58,609 nt of DNA from Clostridia bacterium (GTDB lineage: Bacteria > Bacillota > Clostridia > Christensenellales > Aristaeellaceae), in the NCBI GenBank assembly GCA_017545905.1, contig JAFWXL010000084.1:1-58609 (forward strand), written 5' to 3'. A model generated the notes under the pieces. The model was not told the DNA's origin, did not search any database, and saw only the letters and a list, made by a program, of their open reading frames with translations. This document shows, one piece after another, positions 36,326 through 44,578 of the stretch. Made by a program: the position numbers and the translations under genes. The number at the start of each line of letters is the position of its first letter. Within the stretch, counting starts at the first letter, position 1.

Positions 36326-38296
36326 TTACTTCCCCACCTTTCCTTCCTGCGCCAGGAACGTATCCACTTTATTGAAATCTGCGTACGTGGTAATGTAATC
36401 GCGGCGCGGCTCGACCTTATCGCCCATCAGCAGCGTAACCAGACGCTCTGCCTCGGCCACATCCTCCAGCGTCACCTGCATGAGCTGGCGGTTATCCGGA
36501 TTCATGGTCGTCTCCCAGAGCTGAGACGGATCCATCTCGCCCAGACCCTTGTAGCGCTGGATCGTATATCCGCGTCCGATAGAAGCCGTCACCTTCGAAA
36601 GCTCCTTATCGTCATAGGCATAGTTGATCTTGTCGCCCTTGGCCACGCGATACAGCGGCGGCATGCCGATATAGACATGGCCCTCGGTGATCAGCGGGCG
36701 CATATAGCGATAGAAGAACGTGAGCAGGATAGCGCGGATATGCGCGCCGTCCTGATCGGCATCCGAGAGAATGATGACTTTATGATACTTGAGCGCCTTG
36801 ATATCAAAATCCTCGCCGATGCTCGTGCCCAGCGCCGTGATGATGGAGCGGAATTCCTCGTTGGCCAGCACCTGATCGATGCGCTTTTTCTCGACGTTGA
36901 GGGGCTTGCCGCGGATCGGCAGGATCGCCTGAAACCGGCGGTCACGGCCCTGCTTGGCGCTGCCGCCTGCAGAATCGCCCTCAACGATGAACATTTCGTT
37001 GAGTTCCGCCTTCTTGCCCGTGCAGGAAGAAAGCTTGCCCACCAGCGGAGCAGCCTCCAGCTGGTTTTTTGCGCGGGCGACCTCCTTTGCCTTTCGCGCT
37101 GCCTCGCGGACCTTGCTCGCCTTGACGGCCTTTTCCACGATACCCTGTGCAACATCCTGATTCTTGAGATTCTCCAGATACTCGGTCATACGCGCATAGA
37201 CAAATGCTTCGACCGCCGGTCTCACCTCAGTATTGCCGAGCTTGCCCTTGGTCTGGCCTTCAAACTGCGGATTACGCACAAAGGTCAGCAGCACCGCTGT
37301 GACGCCCTCGCGGTAATCCTCGCCCATGAGGTTGTTATCCTTTTCCTTGAGCACGCCGGTCTTTCTGGCATAATCGTTAAGCGCACGGGTAAAGCCCGCC
37401 TTAAAACCCATCTCATGCATGCCGCCTTCGGCTGTCGGGATATTATTGACATAGGAGAAGATGCTCTCCGAATAATCGTCCGTATGCTGCAGAGCCAGAG
37501 AGATACGCACGTCTTCCTGCATGCCCTCGAGCATGATGACGCTGTCATACAGGGCATTTTTGTCGCGATTGAGGTATCTGACATAGTCGGCGATGCCGCC
37601 TTCAAAGCGGAACGTCTGCTCGCGCTTGTGTTCATCCTTTTCGCGCTCGTCGACAAAGACGATCTCAAGGCTCTTATTCAGATACGCCAGCTCTCGCAGG
37701 CGGCGGCGCACGGTTTCCGAATTGAACTTCGTCTCTTCAAATACGGTATCATCCGGCATAAACGTCACGCGTGTGCCGTGGCGGCGGGTTGCGCTCACGC
37801 GTTCAAGCGCCGTCACCGCACGGCCGGAGGCGATCTTCTTTTCAGCCGGGTCATAATTGCTCTCAAAGCGCATGCGGTATTTGCCGCCGCCCGTGCAGAC
37901 GTCAACCGTCAGCCATTTGGAAAGCGCATTGACCACGGACGCGCCAACGCCGTGCAGGCCGCCGGAATAGCTGTAGTTTTCATGATCGAACTTGCCGCCG
38001 GCATGCAGACGGGTGAAGATCATCTCCACGCCGGTGATGCCGAGCTCCGGGTGAATATCCACCGGCATGCCGCGGCCGTCGTCTTCAACAGTCGCGCTGC
38101 CGTCTTTATGCAGCTCCACGCGGACGATTCTGGCATAGCCGTTGGCCACCTCGTCGATCGCATTGTCCACGATCTCCCAGAGCAGGTGGTGCAGGCCGCG
38201 GGAACCCGTGGAACCGATGTACATGCCCGGACGCATCCGGACTGCATCGAGACCCTCGAGCACCTTGAGCATGCTGGCGGAATACGTTTTTGCCAT
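36326..38296 (-). CDS. parE: Type II DNA topoisomerase subunit B (ParE/GyrB family)
   Basis: ATPase subunit, 656 aa from the ATG at 38296 (AAGGAGG upstream); the frame extends further to 38425 without a ribosome site. GHKL ATPase motifs are EIVDNAIDEVANGY, DDGRGMPVDIHPE and GGLHGVGASVVNALS. The TOPRIM motifs are EGDSAGGSAKQGRDR and DADQDGAHIRA, and the C-terminal domain has RYKGLGEMDPSQLWETTMNP. It is paired with parC one base downstream. Its length and pairing fit ParE or a clostridial extra GyrB. Confidence 0.87.
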   Translation of the reverse strand: MAKTYSASMLKVLEGLDAVRMRPGMYIGSTGSRGLHHLLWEIVDNAIDEVANGYARIVRVELHKDGSATVEDDGRGMPVDIHPELGITGVEMIFTRLHAGGKFDHENYSYSGGLHGVGASVVNALSKWLTVDVCTGGGKYRMRFESNYDPAEKKIASGRAVTALERVSATRRHGTRVTFMPDDTVFEETKFNSETVRRRLRELAYLNKSLEIVFVDEREKDEHKREQTFRFEGGIADYVRYLNRDKNALYDSVIMLEGMQEDVRISLALQHTDDYSESIFSYVNNIPTAEGGMHEMGFKAGFTRALNDYARKTGVLKEKDNNLMGEDYREGVTAVLLTFVRNPQFEGQTKGKLGNTEVRPAVEAFVYARMTEYLENLKNQDVAQGIVEKAVKASKVREAARKAKEVARAKNQLEAAPLVGKLSSCTGKKAELNEMFIVEGDSAGGSAKQGRDRRFQAILPIRGKPLNVEKKRIDQVLANEEFRSIITALGTSIGEDFDIKALKYHKVIILSDADQDGAHIRAILLTFFYRYMRPLITEGHVYIGMPPLYRVAKGDKINYAYDDKELSKVTASIGRGYTIQRYKGLGEMDPSQLWETTMNPDNRQLMQVTLEDVAEAERLVTLLMGDKVEPRRDYITTYADFNKVDTFLAQEGKVGK

Positions 38297-38330
38297 GGTA
38301 CGAACCCTCCTTGCGGTAATACAGCCTCTT

Positions 38331-38359
38331 ATTTTAGCAGATATTTTTTCGTTTTGCAA
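38331..38359 (-). promoter_or_regulatory. Promoter of parE-parC
   Basis: On the minus strand TTGCAA, 17 bp, TAAAAT (-10 at 38331-38336), about 35 bp before the parE ATG. The 165-bp divergent gap to the DUF1614 gene also must hold the plus-strand promoter, which I could not pick out. Confidence 0.7.
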
Positions 38360-38461
38360 GAATTGGCAGCAACTCGTTTTTCTTTGTAGAGACATGAGGA
38401 TAAAACGCCGCGTCAGACAGCACAATAAACATATTCAAGAAACAGAAAGCGGGGTTTTCTC

Positions 38462-39115
38462 ATGTCCATCGGCATGATCGTGCTTCTTGTGCTGGGGCTT
38501 TTGATTCTCTTTGGCATGCTTCAGCGTGTACTGGACCGTATGGCGCTCACAGACAGGCAGGCACTTGTGATCGTCGCGGCAATTTTCATCGGCGGCTGGC
38601 TGCCCGAAATCGATCTGGGCCTTTTCACCTTCAACATCGGCGGCGCGCTGATACCTCTGATCGTGTGCGTCTATCTACTGCTGAATGCTGGAACCGCCAA
38701 GGAACGCGTGCGGGCGCTGGTCTCCGCCGGCCTGACCGCAGCAGCCGTATTCGTCATCAGCCTGATCATGCCCGCCGACCCAGCGCGCATGCCCATGCTT
38801 GATCCTATGATCCTTTACGGCGCAGCAGGCGGCGTAATCGCGTGGCTGCTTGGCCGCTCGCGCAGAAGCGCCTTCATTGCCGGCGTACTGGGTGTGATTG
38901 CGGCAGACGTGATCACAGGCGTCTCCCTGTGGATGCGCGGCGTGAATCAGGTGACGCATCTGGGCGGCGCAGGCGCACTGGATGCGGTGGTGCTCGCCGG
39001 CGTAACCGGCGTGCTGTGCTGCGAGCTGTGGGGCGAGATCATAGAACGGATTCAGACGGGAAAAGCCCGCACGCCGCATGAGGACGGTGCAATCGAAGGA
39101 GGCAGCCGGGCATGA
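38462..39115 (+). CDS. DUF1614 family membrane protein
   Basis: Integral membrane protein of 217 aa with about six hydrophobic segments, including IGMIVLLVLGLLILFGML at the N terminus, and a cytoplasmic charged tail. It matches the DUF1614 pattern (GGWLPEIDL early, GGVIAWLLG and VTHLGGAGALDAVVLAGVT later). The function is unknown. Its stop overlaps the spoIIP start as ATGA, which suggests translational coupling and a possible role with SpoIIP at the membrane during sporulation. The ribosome site is weak (GCGGGG). Confidence 0.85.
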   Translation: MSIGMIVLLVLGLLILFGMLQRVLDRMALTDRQALVIVAAIFIGGWLPEIDLGLFTFNIGGALIPLIVCVYLLLNAGTAKERVRALVSAGLTAAAVFVISLIMPADPARMPMLDPMILYGAAGGVIAWLLGRSRRSAFIAGVLGVIAADVITGVSLWMRGVNQVTHLGGAGALDAVVLAGVTGVLCCELWGEIIERIQTGKARTPHEDGAIEGGSRA

Positions 39116-40266
39116 AGAAACGATGGCTCCTCCTGATGATTGCTTTTTCCCTCTTTCCTGCCGCTGCATCGGCGCAAGCGAATCCAGGCGACGTCGTCTG
39201 CACCGCCGTGGATGAAAGCGGACAGACGCTGTTTGCTATCGCTGGTGAGATCAGCGAAGGCGACGAATACATCAGCAAAGACAACATCCTCTACCGGATT
39301 GACAGCGTGAACGGCGCGACCGCCATCGCCGTTCGCATCGGCGAGGAAGACATGCCGGATGTGAGCTGGCTGGATGCAGGCGAGGCGCAGGCCGTGTTTG
39401 CCGGCATGGATACAGGCATACCGGCTGCAGCAAAGAACACGGATGCAGCAGACAGCAGAAAGCTGATCGCCATGTATGTAACCCACAGCGACGAGAGCTA
39501 CATTCCCTCCGACGGCACGCAGAGCATCGAGGGGCAGGGCGGTATATACGACGTAGCCCGCTCTTTCCGCGACGCGCTGCAGGCAAAGGGCATCGATGTC
39601 ATTCTGGATGAATCCACCCATCTTCCGCACGATTCCGGGGCATACCGCAGAAGCAGGCGTACAGCCGAACGCCTGCTTCAGAAGCGGCCTGACGCCATCA
39701 TCGACATCCACCGTGACGGCATACCCGATCCTGCAGAATACACGACCACCATTCAGGGCGAAAATGCATCGCAGGTCCGCCTTCTGGTGGGGCGCGGCAA
39801 TCAGAACAGCGACGTAAACCGCGCCTTTGCCAAGCAGATCAAGGCGGTGGCCGACAGGAAATATCCGGGGCTGATCAAAGACATCTTCATTGGCAAGGGC
39901 AATTACAATCAGGATCTTTCCCCCAACGCCATCCTGCTTGAATTCGGCACACACACCATCAGCAAGGAACGCGTACTCAATTCCACGGACGTGATGGCGG
40001 ATGTGGTTTCCTCTACGCTTTACGGTCCGGAAACCGGCAGTGCAAAAAGCAGCGACGCCGTCTCAGGCAGCGCAGCCATGAAAGAAAAGAACAAAGGTTC
40101 CTTGTCCGGCATCATGCTCCTTGGCGCAATCGTGATCATCGGCGTCGTCGCCTTTGCCTGTATCCAGACAGGCTCTGTCAAAGGCATGGGTACAAAGATC
40201 GGCAGAAATATCCGCGAAATGACAGGCGGTCTGATCGGCAAAGCAAAAGAAAAGTACAAAAAATAA
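39112..40266 (+). CDS. spoIIP: Stage II sporulation protein P (SpoIIP)
   Basis: Peptidoglycan hydrolase (amidase and endopeptidase) that with SpoIID and SpoIIM thins the septum and drives engulfment. It has an N-terminal signal segment (about 4-22), then a variable region, then the hydrolase core: VTHSDESY (His125), IEGQGGIYDV (Glu140), THLPHDSGAYRRSRRTAE, DIHRDG and LEFGTHT. A C-terminal membrane segment (about 343-362) follows, an unusual second anchor, then a basic tail. Length 384 aa, normal. In Bacillus the gene is under sigma-E. Confidence 0.95.
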   Translation: MKKRWLLLMIAFSLFPAAASAQANPGDVVCTAVDESGQTLFAIAGEISEGDEYISKDNILYRIDSVNGATAIAVRIGEEDMPDVSWLDAGEAQAVFAGMDTGIPAAAKNTDAADSRKLIAMYVTHSDESYIPSDGTQSIEGQGGIYDVARSFRDALQAKGIDVILDESTHLPHDSGAYRRSRRTAERLLQKRPDAIIDIHRDGIPDPAEYTTTIQGENASQVRLLVGRGNQNSDVNRAFAKQIKAVADRKYPGLIKDIFIGKGNYNQDLSPNAILLEFGTHTISKERVLNSTDVMADVVSSTLYGPETGSAKSSDAVSGSAAMKEKNKGSLSGIMLLGAIVIIGVVAFACIQTGSVKGMGTKIGRNIREMTGGLIGKAKEKYKK

Positions 40267-40369
40267 ACAAATCAGCCGGATGCTGAAACATTGCGGCAAC
40301 ACTTGTATGATAAGGTGGGAACGGATGCAGGCCAGACGCTGATCCGACGCCCATCTTTTCATTTATTGC

Positions 40370-40398
40370 TTGACTTTTCTTCCTGCATTGTGGATAAT
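40370..40398 (+). promoter_or_regulatory. Promoter of the DUF512-der-plsY operon
   Basis: TTGACT, 17 bp, GATAAT (-10 at 40393-40398), about 38 bp before the DUF512 ATG. The preceding 100 bp after spoIIP shows no clear terminator. Confidence 0.75.
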
Positions 40399-40436
40399 AA
40401 GTTGGGTTTATTTTGAAACAGAGGTGTATTGCATTC

Positions 40437-41744
40437 ATGTCCCAGCGCATTGTCAGCGTATTCCCCGGATCCCTGGCCGCAAGGCATGGCATTGAATCTG
40501 GCGAAACGCTTATCTCTATCAGCGGCACGCCGGTGCTTGATCTGGTGGATTATCAGTATCTGACTGCGCGGCCCTCGCTGGAGATTCTCCTCGAGCGGGA
40601 AGACGGTACGCAGCACAGCGTGCATGTACGCAAGCGCAGCGAGGATCCTCTGGGCCTGACGCTTGAATCCTCGCTGATGAGCTGCCCGAAGACCTGTGCC
40701 AACCACTGCGTATTCTGCTTCATCGAGCAGATGCCTCCGGGTATGCGTCCCAGCCTGTATGTACGCGACGACGACTGGCGTCTTTCGCTGATGGCGGGCA
40801 ATTTCGTCACGCTGACCAATCTGCCCAGGACAGAGATGGACCGCATGATCGAGCGCAAAGCCAGCCCGATCTATGTCAGCGTGCATACGACCAACGGCGA
40901 GCTTCGCAAGAAGATGCTCTCGCACGTCCACGCCGACAGGATCATGGAGCATCTGACGCGCTTTGCGCAAAACGGCATGAGCTTCCATTGTCAGGTAGTG
41001 CTCTGTCCCGGCATCAACGACGGCGACGAGCTCACGCGGACGCTGACCGATCTGGCTTCCCTTGCCCCGCATGCGCTGACCGTTGCGCTGGTGCCTGTGG
41101 GCCTGACACGCTATCGCGAGCATCTGTTCCCGCTTCGCCCCTATACAAAGGAAGAAGCGCTGGCAGTCGTCCGTCAGGCGGAGGCATTCCAGACGGATAT
41201 GCTCGCCAGACACGGTACGCGTTTCGTATTCCCTACCGACGAATTCTACATGATCGCCGGGCTGCCGATTCCAGAAGCTGAGAGCTACGAGGGCTTCCCG
41301 CAGTTTGAAAACGGCGTGGGCCTTCTGGCACAGCTTCGCGACGAGTTTGAATCCGCCGTGCGCTTTGATCCGGACGATGGAAACAACAAAACCCGCCGCG
41401 TAATCATGGCCACGGGCACGTCGGTTGCGCCCTTCATGCGAGAGATGCTTGAAAAGCATCCCATTTCCGGCGTGGAGATCACCGTAAAACCCATTGTAAA
41501 CCGCTTTTTCGGCGAGACGGTCACCGTCTCCGGGCTGATCACCGGTCAGGATCTGGTAGCGCAGCTCAAGGGCGAAGAAGCAGACGAGATTCTGATTACC
41601 AAAAGCATGCTCCGCGAGGGAGAAGACATCTTCCTTGACGATATGACGCTTGAACAGGCGCAAAGCGAACTGGGCATTCCGATTCATCCCGTCCATAACG
41701 ACGGCGCGGATCTGCTCTACGCCCTGCGCGGAACGGAGGACTAA
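40437..41744 (+). CDS. DUF512 radical SAM protein with N-terminal PDZ domain
   Basis: Cytoplasmic protein of 435 aa. An N-terminal PDZ-like segment (about 1-60, with SGETLISISG) is followed by the Cys motif CPKTCANHCVFC (Cys83, 87, 91, 94), a radical-SAM-like barrel (NFVTLTNL, YVSVHTTN, QVVLCPGINDGDEL) and the C-terminal DUF512 region (PTDEFYMIAG, ATGTSVAPF, GLITGQDL). The substrate is unknown. The ATG at 40437 is used; an in-frame TTG at 40413 lies before the ribosome site AGAGG. It lies six bases upstream of der, a pairing that is common in Clostridia and points to a housekeeping role. Confidence 0.9.
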   Translation: MSQRIVSVFPGSLAARHGIESGETLISISGTPVLDLVDYQYLTARPSLEILLEREDGTQHSVHVRKRSEDPLGLTLESSLMSCPKTCANHCVFCFIEQMPPGMRPSLYVRDDDWRLSLMAGNFVTLTNLPRTEMDRMIERKASPIYVSVHTTNGELRKKMLSHVHADRIMEHLTRFAQNGMSFHCQVVLCPGINDGDELTRTLTDLASLAPHALTVALVPVGLTRYREHLFPLRPYTKEEALAVVRQAEAFQTDMLARHGTRFVFPTDEFYMIAGLPIPEAESYEGFPQFENGVGLLAQLRDEFESAVRFDPDDGNNKTRRVIMATGTSVAPFMREMLEKHPISGVEITVKPIVNRFFGETVTVSGLITGQDLVAQLKGEEADEILITKSMLREGEDIFLDDMTLEQAQSELGIPIHPVHNDGADLLYALRGTED

Positions 41745-41749
41745 GTACC

Positions 41750-43081
41750 ATGGCAAAGCCCCTTGTCGCCGTCGTCGGCCGTCCGAACGTCGGCAAATCC
41801 ACTTTCTTTAACAAGATCGCCAAGAAGCGCATCTCCATTGTCGAAGATACGCCCGGCGTTACCCGCGACCGCATCTACGCGGACTGCGAATGGCTCAATT
41901 ACAAGTTCACCCTGATCGATACCGGCGGTATCGAGCCGCGCACGGACGACATCATGCTCAAGCAGATGCGACGTCAGGCTGAAATCGCGATCGAGACCTG
42001 CGACGTGATTCTCTTTTTCACCGATGGCCGCACCGGCATGACAGCCGATGACGAGGAAGTTGCGGTCATGCTGCGCAAGAGCGGCAAGCCGGTCATTCTG
42101 GTCGTCAACAAAGTGGACAACCAGAATATGAACGACAACATTTACGAGTTCTACAATCTGGGACTGGGCGATCCGTTTGCGATTTCCTCTGTAAACCTGC
42201 TGGGGCTGGGCGATCTGCTGGATGAAATGGTGAAATACTTCCCCGATGACAGCCTGAATCAGGAAGAGGAAGAGCATACCATTCAGATTGCCGTCGTCGG
42301 CCGCCCGAACGTGGGCAAGTCCAGCCTTGTCAACAAGATCCTCGGCCAGGAGCGCTCCATGGTCTCCAATATCGCCGGTACGACCCGCGACGCCATCGAT
42401 ACCGCGTTCACCCGCGAGGGCCAGCGCTACAACATCATCGACACCGCCGGCATCCGCCGCAAGCGCGCCATCGAGGAGGAATCCATCGAGCGCTACTCCA
42501 TCGTGCGCGCGCTGACCGCCGTTCGCCGCTGCGACGTGGCGCTGATTGTGATCAACGCGGAAGACGGCGTCACCGAGCAGGACACCAAGGTTGCCGGTTA
42601 CGTGCATGAAGAAGGCAAAGCCGCCATCATCGTCGTCAACAAGTGGGACGCCGTTGAAAAGGACACCAATACCATGGAGGCCTACCGCAAGCAGGTCATT
42701 GAAGATCTGAAGTTTATGGACTATGCTCCGGTAATCTTCATCTCTGCGCTGACCGGCCAGCGCGTGCCAAAGGTACTGGAAAACGTGAAGGCTGTTTACG
42801 AGCAGACCTCCCGCCGCATCACCACCGGCCTGCTCAACGATGTGCTCGCCGATGCAACCGCCGCGCTGCAGCCGCCCTTCTCTGCCGGCAGGCACCTGAA
42901 GATCTATTATGCAACTCAGCAGAGCGTCTGCCCGCCGACGTTTGTTTTCTTTGTCAACGATGAGAAGCTGATGCACTTCGCCTATCAGCGCTATCTTGAG
43001 AATCAGTTCCGCAAGTCGTTCGGCTTTGAGGGTACGCCGCTCAAGTTTATCCTTCGCCAGAAAAACCAGAAGGAGGATTAA
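41750..43081 (+). CDS. der: Ribosome-associated GTPase Der (EngA)
   Basis: Tandem GTPase needed for 50S ribosome maturation. The first G domain has GRPNVGKST at 10-18, DTGG and NKVD. The second has GRPNVGKSS near 181, DTAG and NKWD, followed by a KH-like C-terminal domain (from about 350, with GTPLKFILRQKN). Length 443 aa, normal. A run of CGC/ATC/GCC-rich codons in the second G domain is the most GC-rich stretch of the operon. It starts five bases after the DUF512 gene. Confidence 0.97.
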   Translation: MAKPLVAVVGRPNVGKSTFFNKIAKKRISIVEDTPGVTRDRIYADCEWLNYKFTLIDTGGIEPRTDDIMLKQMRRQAEIAIETCDVILFFTDGRTGMTADDEEVAVMLRKSGKPVILVVNKVDNQNMNDNIYEFYNLGLGDPFAISSVNLLGLGDLLDEMVKYFPDDSLNQEEEEHTIQIAVVGRPNVGKSSLVNKILGQERSMVSNIAGTTRDAIDTAFTREGQRYNIIDTAGIRRKRAIEEESIERYSIVRALTAVRRCDVALIVINAEDGVTEQDTKVAGYVHEEGKAAIIVVNKWDAVEKDTNTMEAYRKQVIEDLKFMDYAPVIFISALTGQRVPKVLENVKAVYEQTSRRITTGLLNDVLADATAALQPPFSAGRHLKIYYATQQSVCPPTFVFFVNDEKLMHFAYQRYLENQFRKSFGFEGTPLKFILRQKNQKED

Positions 43082-43087
43082 TCCCCC

Positions 43088-43645
43088 ATGCTTCATATGA
43101 TTCTCACCGTTGTCATTGGTTATCTGCTGGGCAGCATTTCCACCGGCGTTGTGCTTTCCAAGCTCTTTGCCAAGACCGACATCCGCAGCCAGGGCAGCGG
43201 AAATGCCGGCACGACCAATATGCTGCGCGTGCTTGGCCGCAAGATGGCGCTGCTGACCTTTGCGGGCGATATGCTCAAGGGCATCATCGCGGTGTTCATC
43301 GGCAAGTGGCTGATCGGCGGCGAATTCGGCGGTCTGATGGGCGTGATCGGCGCTGTGCTCGGCCATTACTACCCGCTGTATTTCGGCTTCAAGGGCGGCA
43401 AGGGCATCGCCACCAGCTTTGGCAGCATGCTGTTTGTCTTCCCTGTTCAGGCGATTCTTGCGTTCACCGTGTTCCTGATTCTCGTCGGCGCGACCCACTA
43501 TGTCTCTGTCGGTTCCATCGCTGCCGCTGCGGTGCTGCCGCTGCTGGTGGTCATCACCCGCTTCAATCAGCCGGTGCTGTGGATCATCACCGTCTGTCTT
43601 GGCGCATCCGTCATCTGGCGGCACAGCGCAAACATCTGCGCCTGA
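43088..43645 (+). CDS. plsY: Glycerol-3-phosphate acyltransferase PlsY (C-terminal frameshift)
   Basis: Membrane enzyme that acylates glycerol-3-phosphate from acyl-phosphate in phospholipid synthesis. It has about five membrane segments and the conserved motifs GNAGTTN, FKGGKG and a C-terminal IWRHSANI. After NI the frame reads Cys-Ala-stop (185 aa). In the other frame the family tail continues at once (RLINHTESKLDFSKLKG) and ends with a TAA at 43702-43704. Adding one base at 43637-43639 (for example C, turning TGCGCC into TGCCGCC) gives about 205 aa, the usual length. The catalytic core is intact either way; the short form lacks only the cytoplasmic tail. Confidence 0.93.
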   Translation: MLHMILTVVIGYLLGSISTGVVLSKLFAKTDIRSQGSGNAGTTNMLRVLGRKMALLTFAGDMLKGIIAVFIGKWLIGGEFGGLMGVIGAVLGHYYPLYFGFKGGKGIATSFGSMLFVFPVQAILAFTVFLILVGATHYVSVGSIAAAAVLPLLVVITRFNQPVLWIITVCLGASVIWRHSANICA

Positions 43646-43712
43646 TCAATCACACCGAAAGCAAGCTCGACTTCAGCAAGCTCAAGGGAAATAAAAACGC
43701 ATAATACCGGCA

Positions 43713-43739
43713 AAAGGGACTGCGGATTGCAGTCCCTTT
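43713..43739. terminator. Bidirectional terminator between plsY and the LysM gene
   Basis: Perfect 11-bp stem AAAGGGACTGC (43713-43723) with its complement at 43729-43739 and a 5-nt loop, placed between two convergent genes. It is followed by T3 on the plus strand and preceded by A4, giving a T-run on the minus strand. Confidence 0.8.
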
Positions 43740-43750
43740 ATGTATACGTT

Positions 43751-44398
43751 TTACATGTTCATATCTTCGCTTTCTATCTGCTCGCTGCCGCCTCGCCTGC
43801 GCGTGGGCAGACAAATCACCTGACCTGCGACAAAGTCGCTCGGCAGCAGATTGGGATTGAGACGCAGCATCTGCTCAACTGTCGTACCATTGAGCGCAGC
43901 GATCTCGTCGAGCGTGTCGCCCTCCTGAATGCGGTACACCGGACCGCCATTTTCGCACAGGCCACGATCGCCTCCCGGCGGAACGCACAGTACGTCGCCC
44001 GGACGCAGCGCAGTCAGGCGGATATCCTCGTTATACTCGCGCAGAGCACGCAGGGACACATTTGACGCAAGCATGACGTCCACGACGCTCTGTCCCGGCT
44101 GCACAGTATAGGCCGAAGAGCCGATCGGACAGGATCTTCCCTCGCCCGTGGGCACGCACAGGATATCTCCCACCAGCAGCCTGCCCGCAGCAATGCTCGG
44201 ATTTGCATTCATCAGCGAGCGTACACTGACCCCAAACTTGCGCGCGATCAGATAAAAGCTGTCGCCGCGCTGCACGCGATAACTCTGACTGCCGGACGGA
44301 CAGCTACCCTGCGCTGCATCCAGCGCCGTCTGATTGATCACGTCATCATTTGCAGCGTACATGCCGCCATTCGCAGCGCCTTGATGATTGGTTTCCAT
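43751..44398 (-). CDS. Triple LysM domain protein without signal peptide
   Basis: Product of 215 aa with three LysM peptidoglycan-binding domains at about 40-82, 97-139 and 155-197. Each is preceded by a Cys-containing C-x2-G-x3-Y type unit (SCPSGSQSY, SCPIGSSAY, LCENGGPVY), and a second Cys ends each domain (LCVP, LCVP, ICLP), so one disulfide per domain is likely. The N-terminal 32 residues are polar and no signal peptide is visible. That fits a mother-cell-made spore coat or cortex protein (as with SafA), which reaches the forespore from the cytoplasm; this is an inference. The ATG lies behind a hairpin that pairs with its ribosome site (44409-44450). Confidence 0.85.
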   Translation of the reverse strand: METNHQGAANGGMYAANDDVINQTALDAAQGSCPSGSQSYRVQRGDSFYLIARKFGVSVRSLMNANPSIAAGRLLVGDILCVPTGEGRSCPIGSSAYTVQPGQSVVDVMLASNVSLRALREYNEDIRLTALRPGDVLCVPPGGDRGLCENGGPVYRIQEGDTLDEIAALNGTTVEQMLRLNPNLLPSDFVAGQVICLPTRRRGGSEQIESEDMNM

Positions 44399-44408
44399 AA
44401 TAAGAACA

Positions 44409-44450
44409 GCCCCTTTCGACGTTCTGGTGTATCCTATGCGCCGAAGGGGC
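44409..44450 (-). promoter_or_regulatory. 5' hairpin that covers the Shine-Dalgarno of the LysM gene
   Basis: On the minus strand GCCCCTTCGGCG pairs with CGTCGAAAGGGGC, giving 12 bp with one bulge and one G-T pair and a 17-nt loop. The 3' arm contains AAAGGGG, the only plausible ribosome site, 11 bases before the LysM ATG. The structure would keep the gene poorly translated unless opened, or it may simply be the terminator of the upstream phosphoribosyltransferase; no U-run follows it. Confidence 0.55.
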
Positions 44451-44470
44451 CGTTTGTGTCTTCAATTCGT

Positions 44471-44577
44471 GGGGAAGACGTTGGGGCGTCTGCTCCAAAC
44501 CCTGACAAGGGACTTCGCCCCTTGACTCCATGCTCGCTTCGCGGCTGTTTCAAGCAGTTCTGTCTTTATCCCTCCGC
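44471..44577. repeat. Modular hairpin intergenic element, copy B (left half only)
   Basis: Contains m1 TTGGGGC-GTCT-GCTCCAA (44481-44498), m2 CAAGGGACTTCGCCCCTTG (44506-44524, identical to copy C), m3 CGC-TTC-GCG (44535-44543) and the linker (GTTTCAAGCAG, then TGTCTTTATCCCTCCGC). It stops exactly where m4 should begin, next to the stop codon of the phosphoribosyltransferase gene. It fills the rest of the gap 44451-44578. Confidence 0.85.
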
Positions 44578-44578
44578 C

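Noticed and set aside
33869-38389. A 1506-codon open frame on the plus strand across parC and parE
   Set aside because: It is the mirror of two clear minus-strand topoisomerase genes; its product is rich in His, Arg, Leu and Asp in the pattern of antisense translation of GC-rich genes, with no domain.
41741-43624. A 627-codon frame opposite der and plsY
   Set aside because: Antisense shadow; low-complexity composition (Gly, Asp, His, Ala) and no ribosome site.
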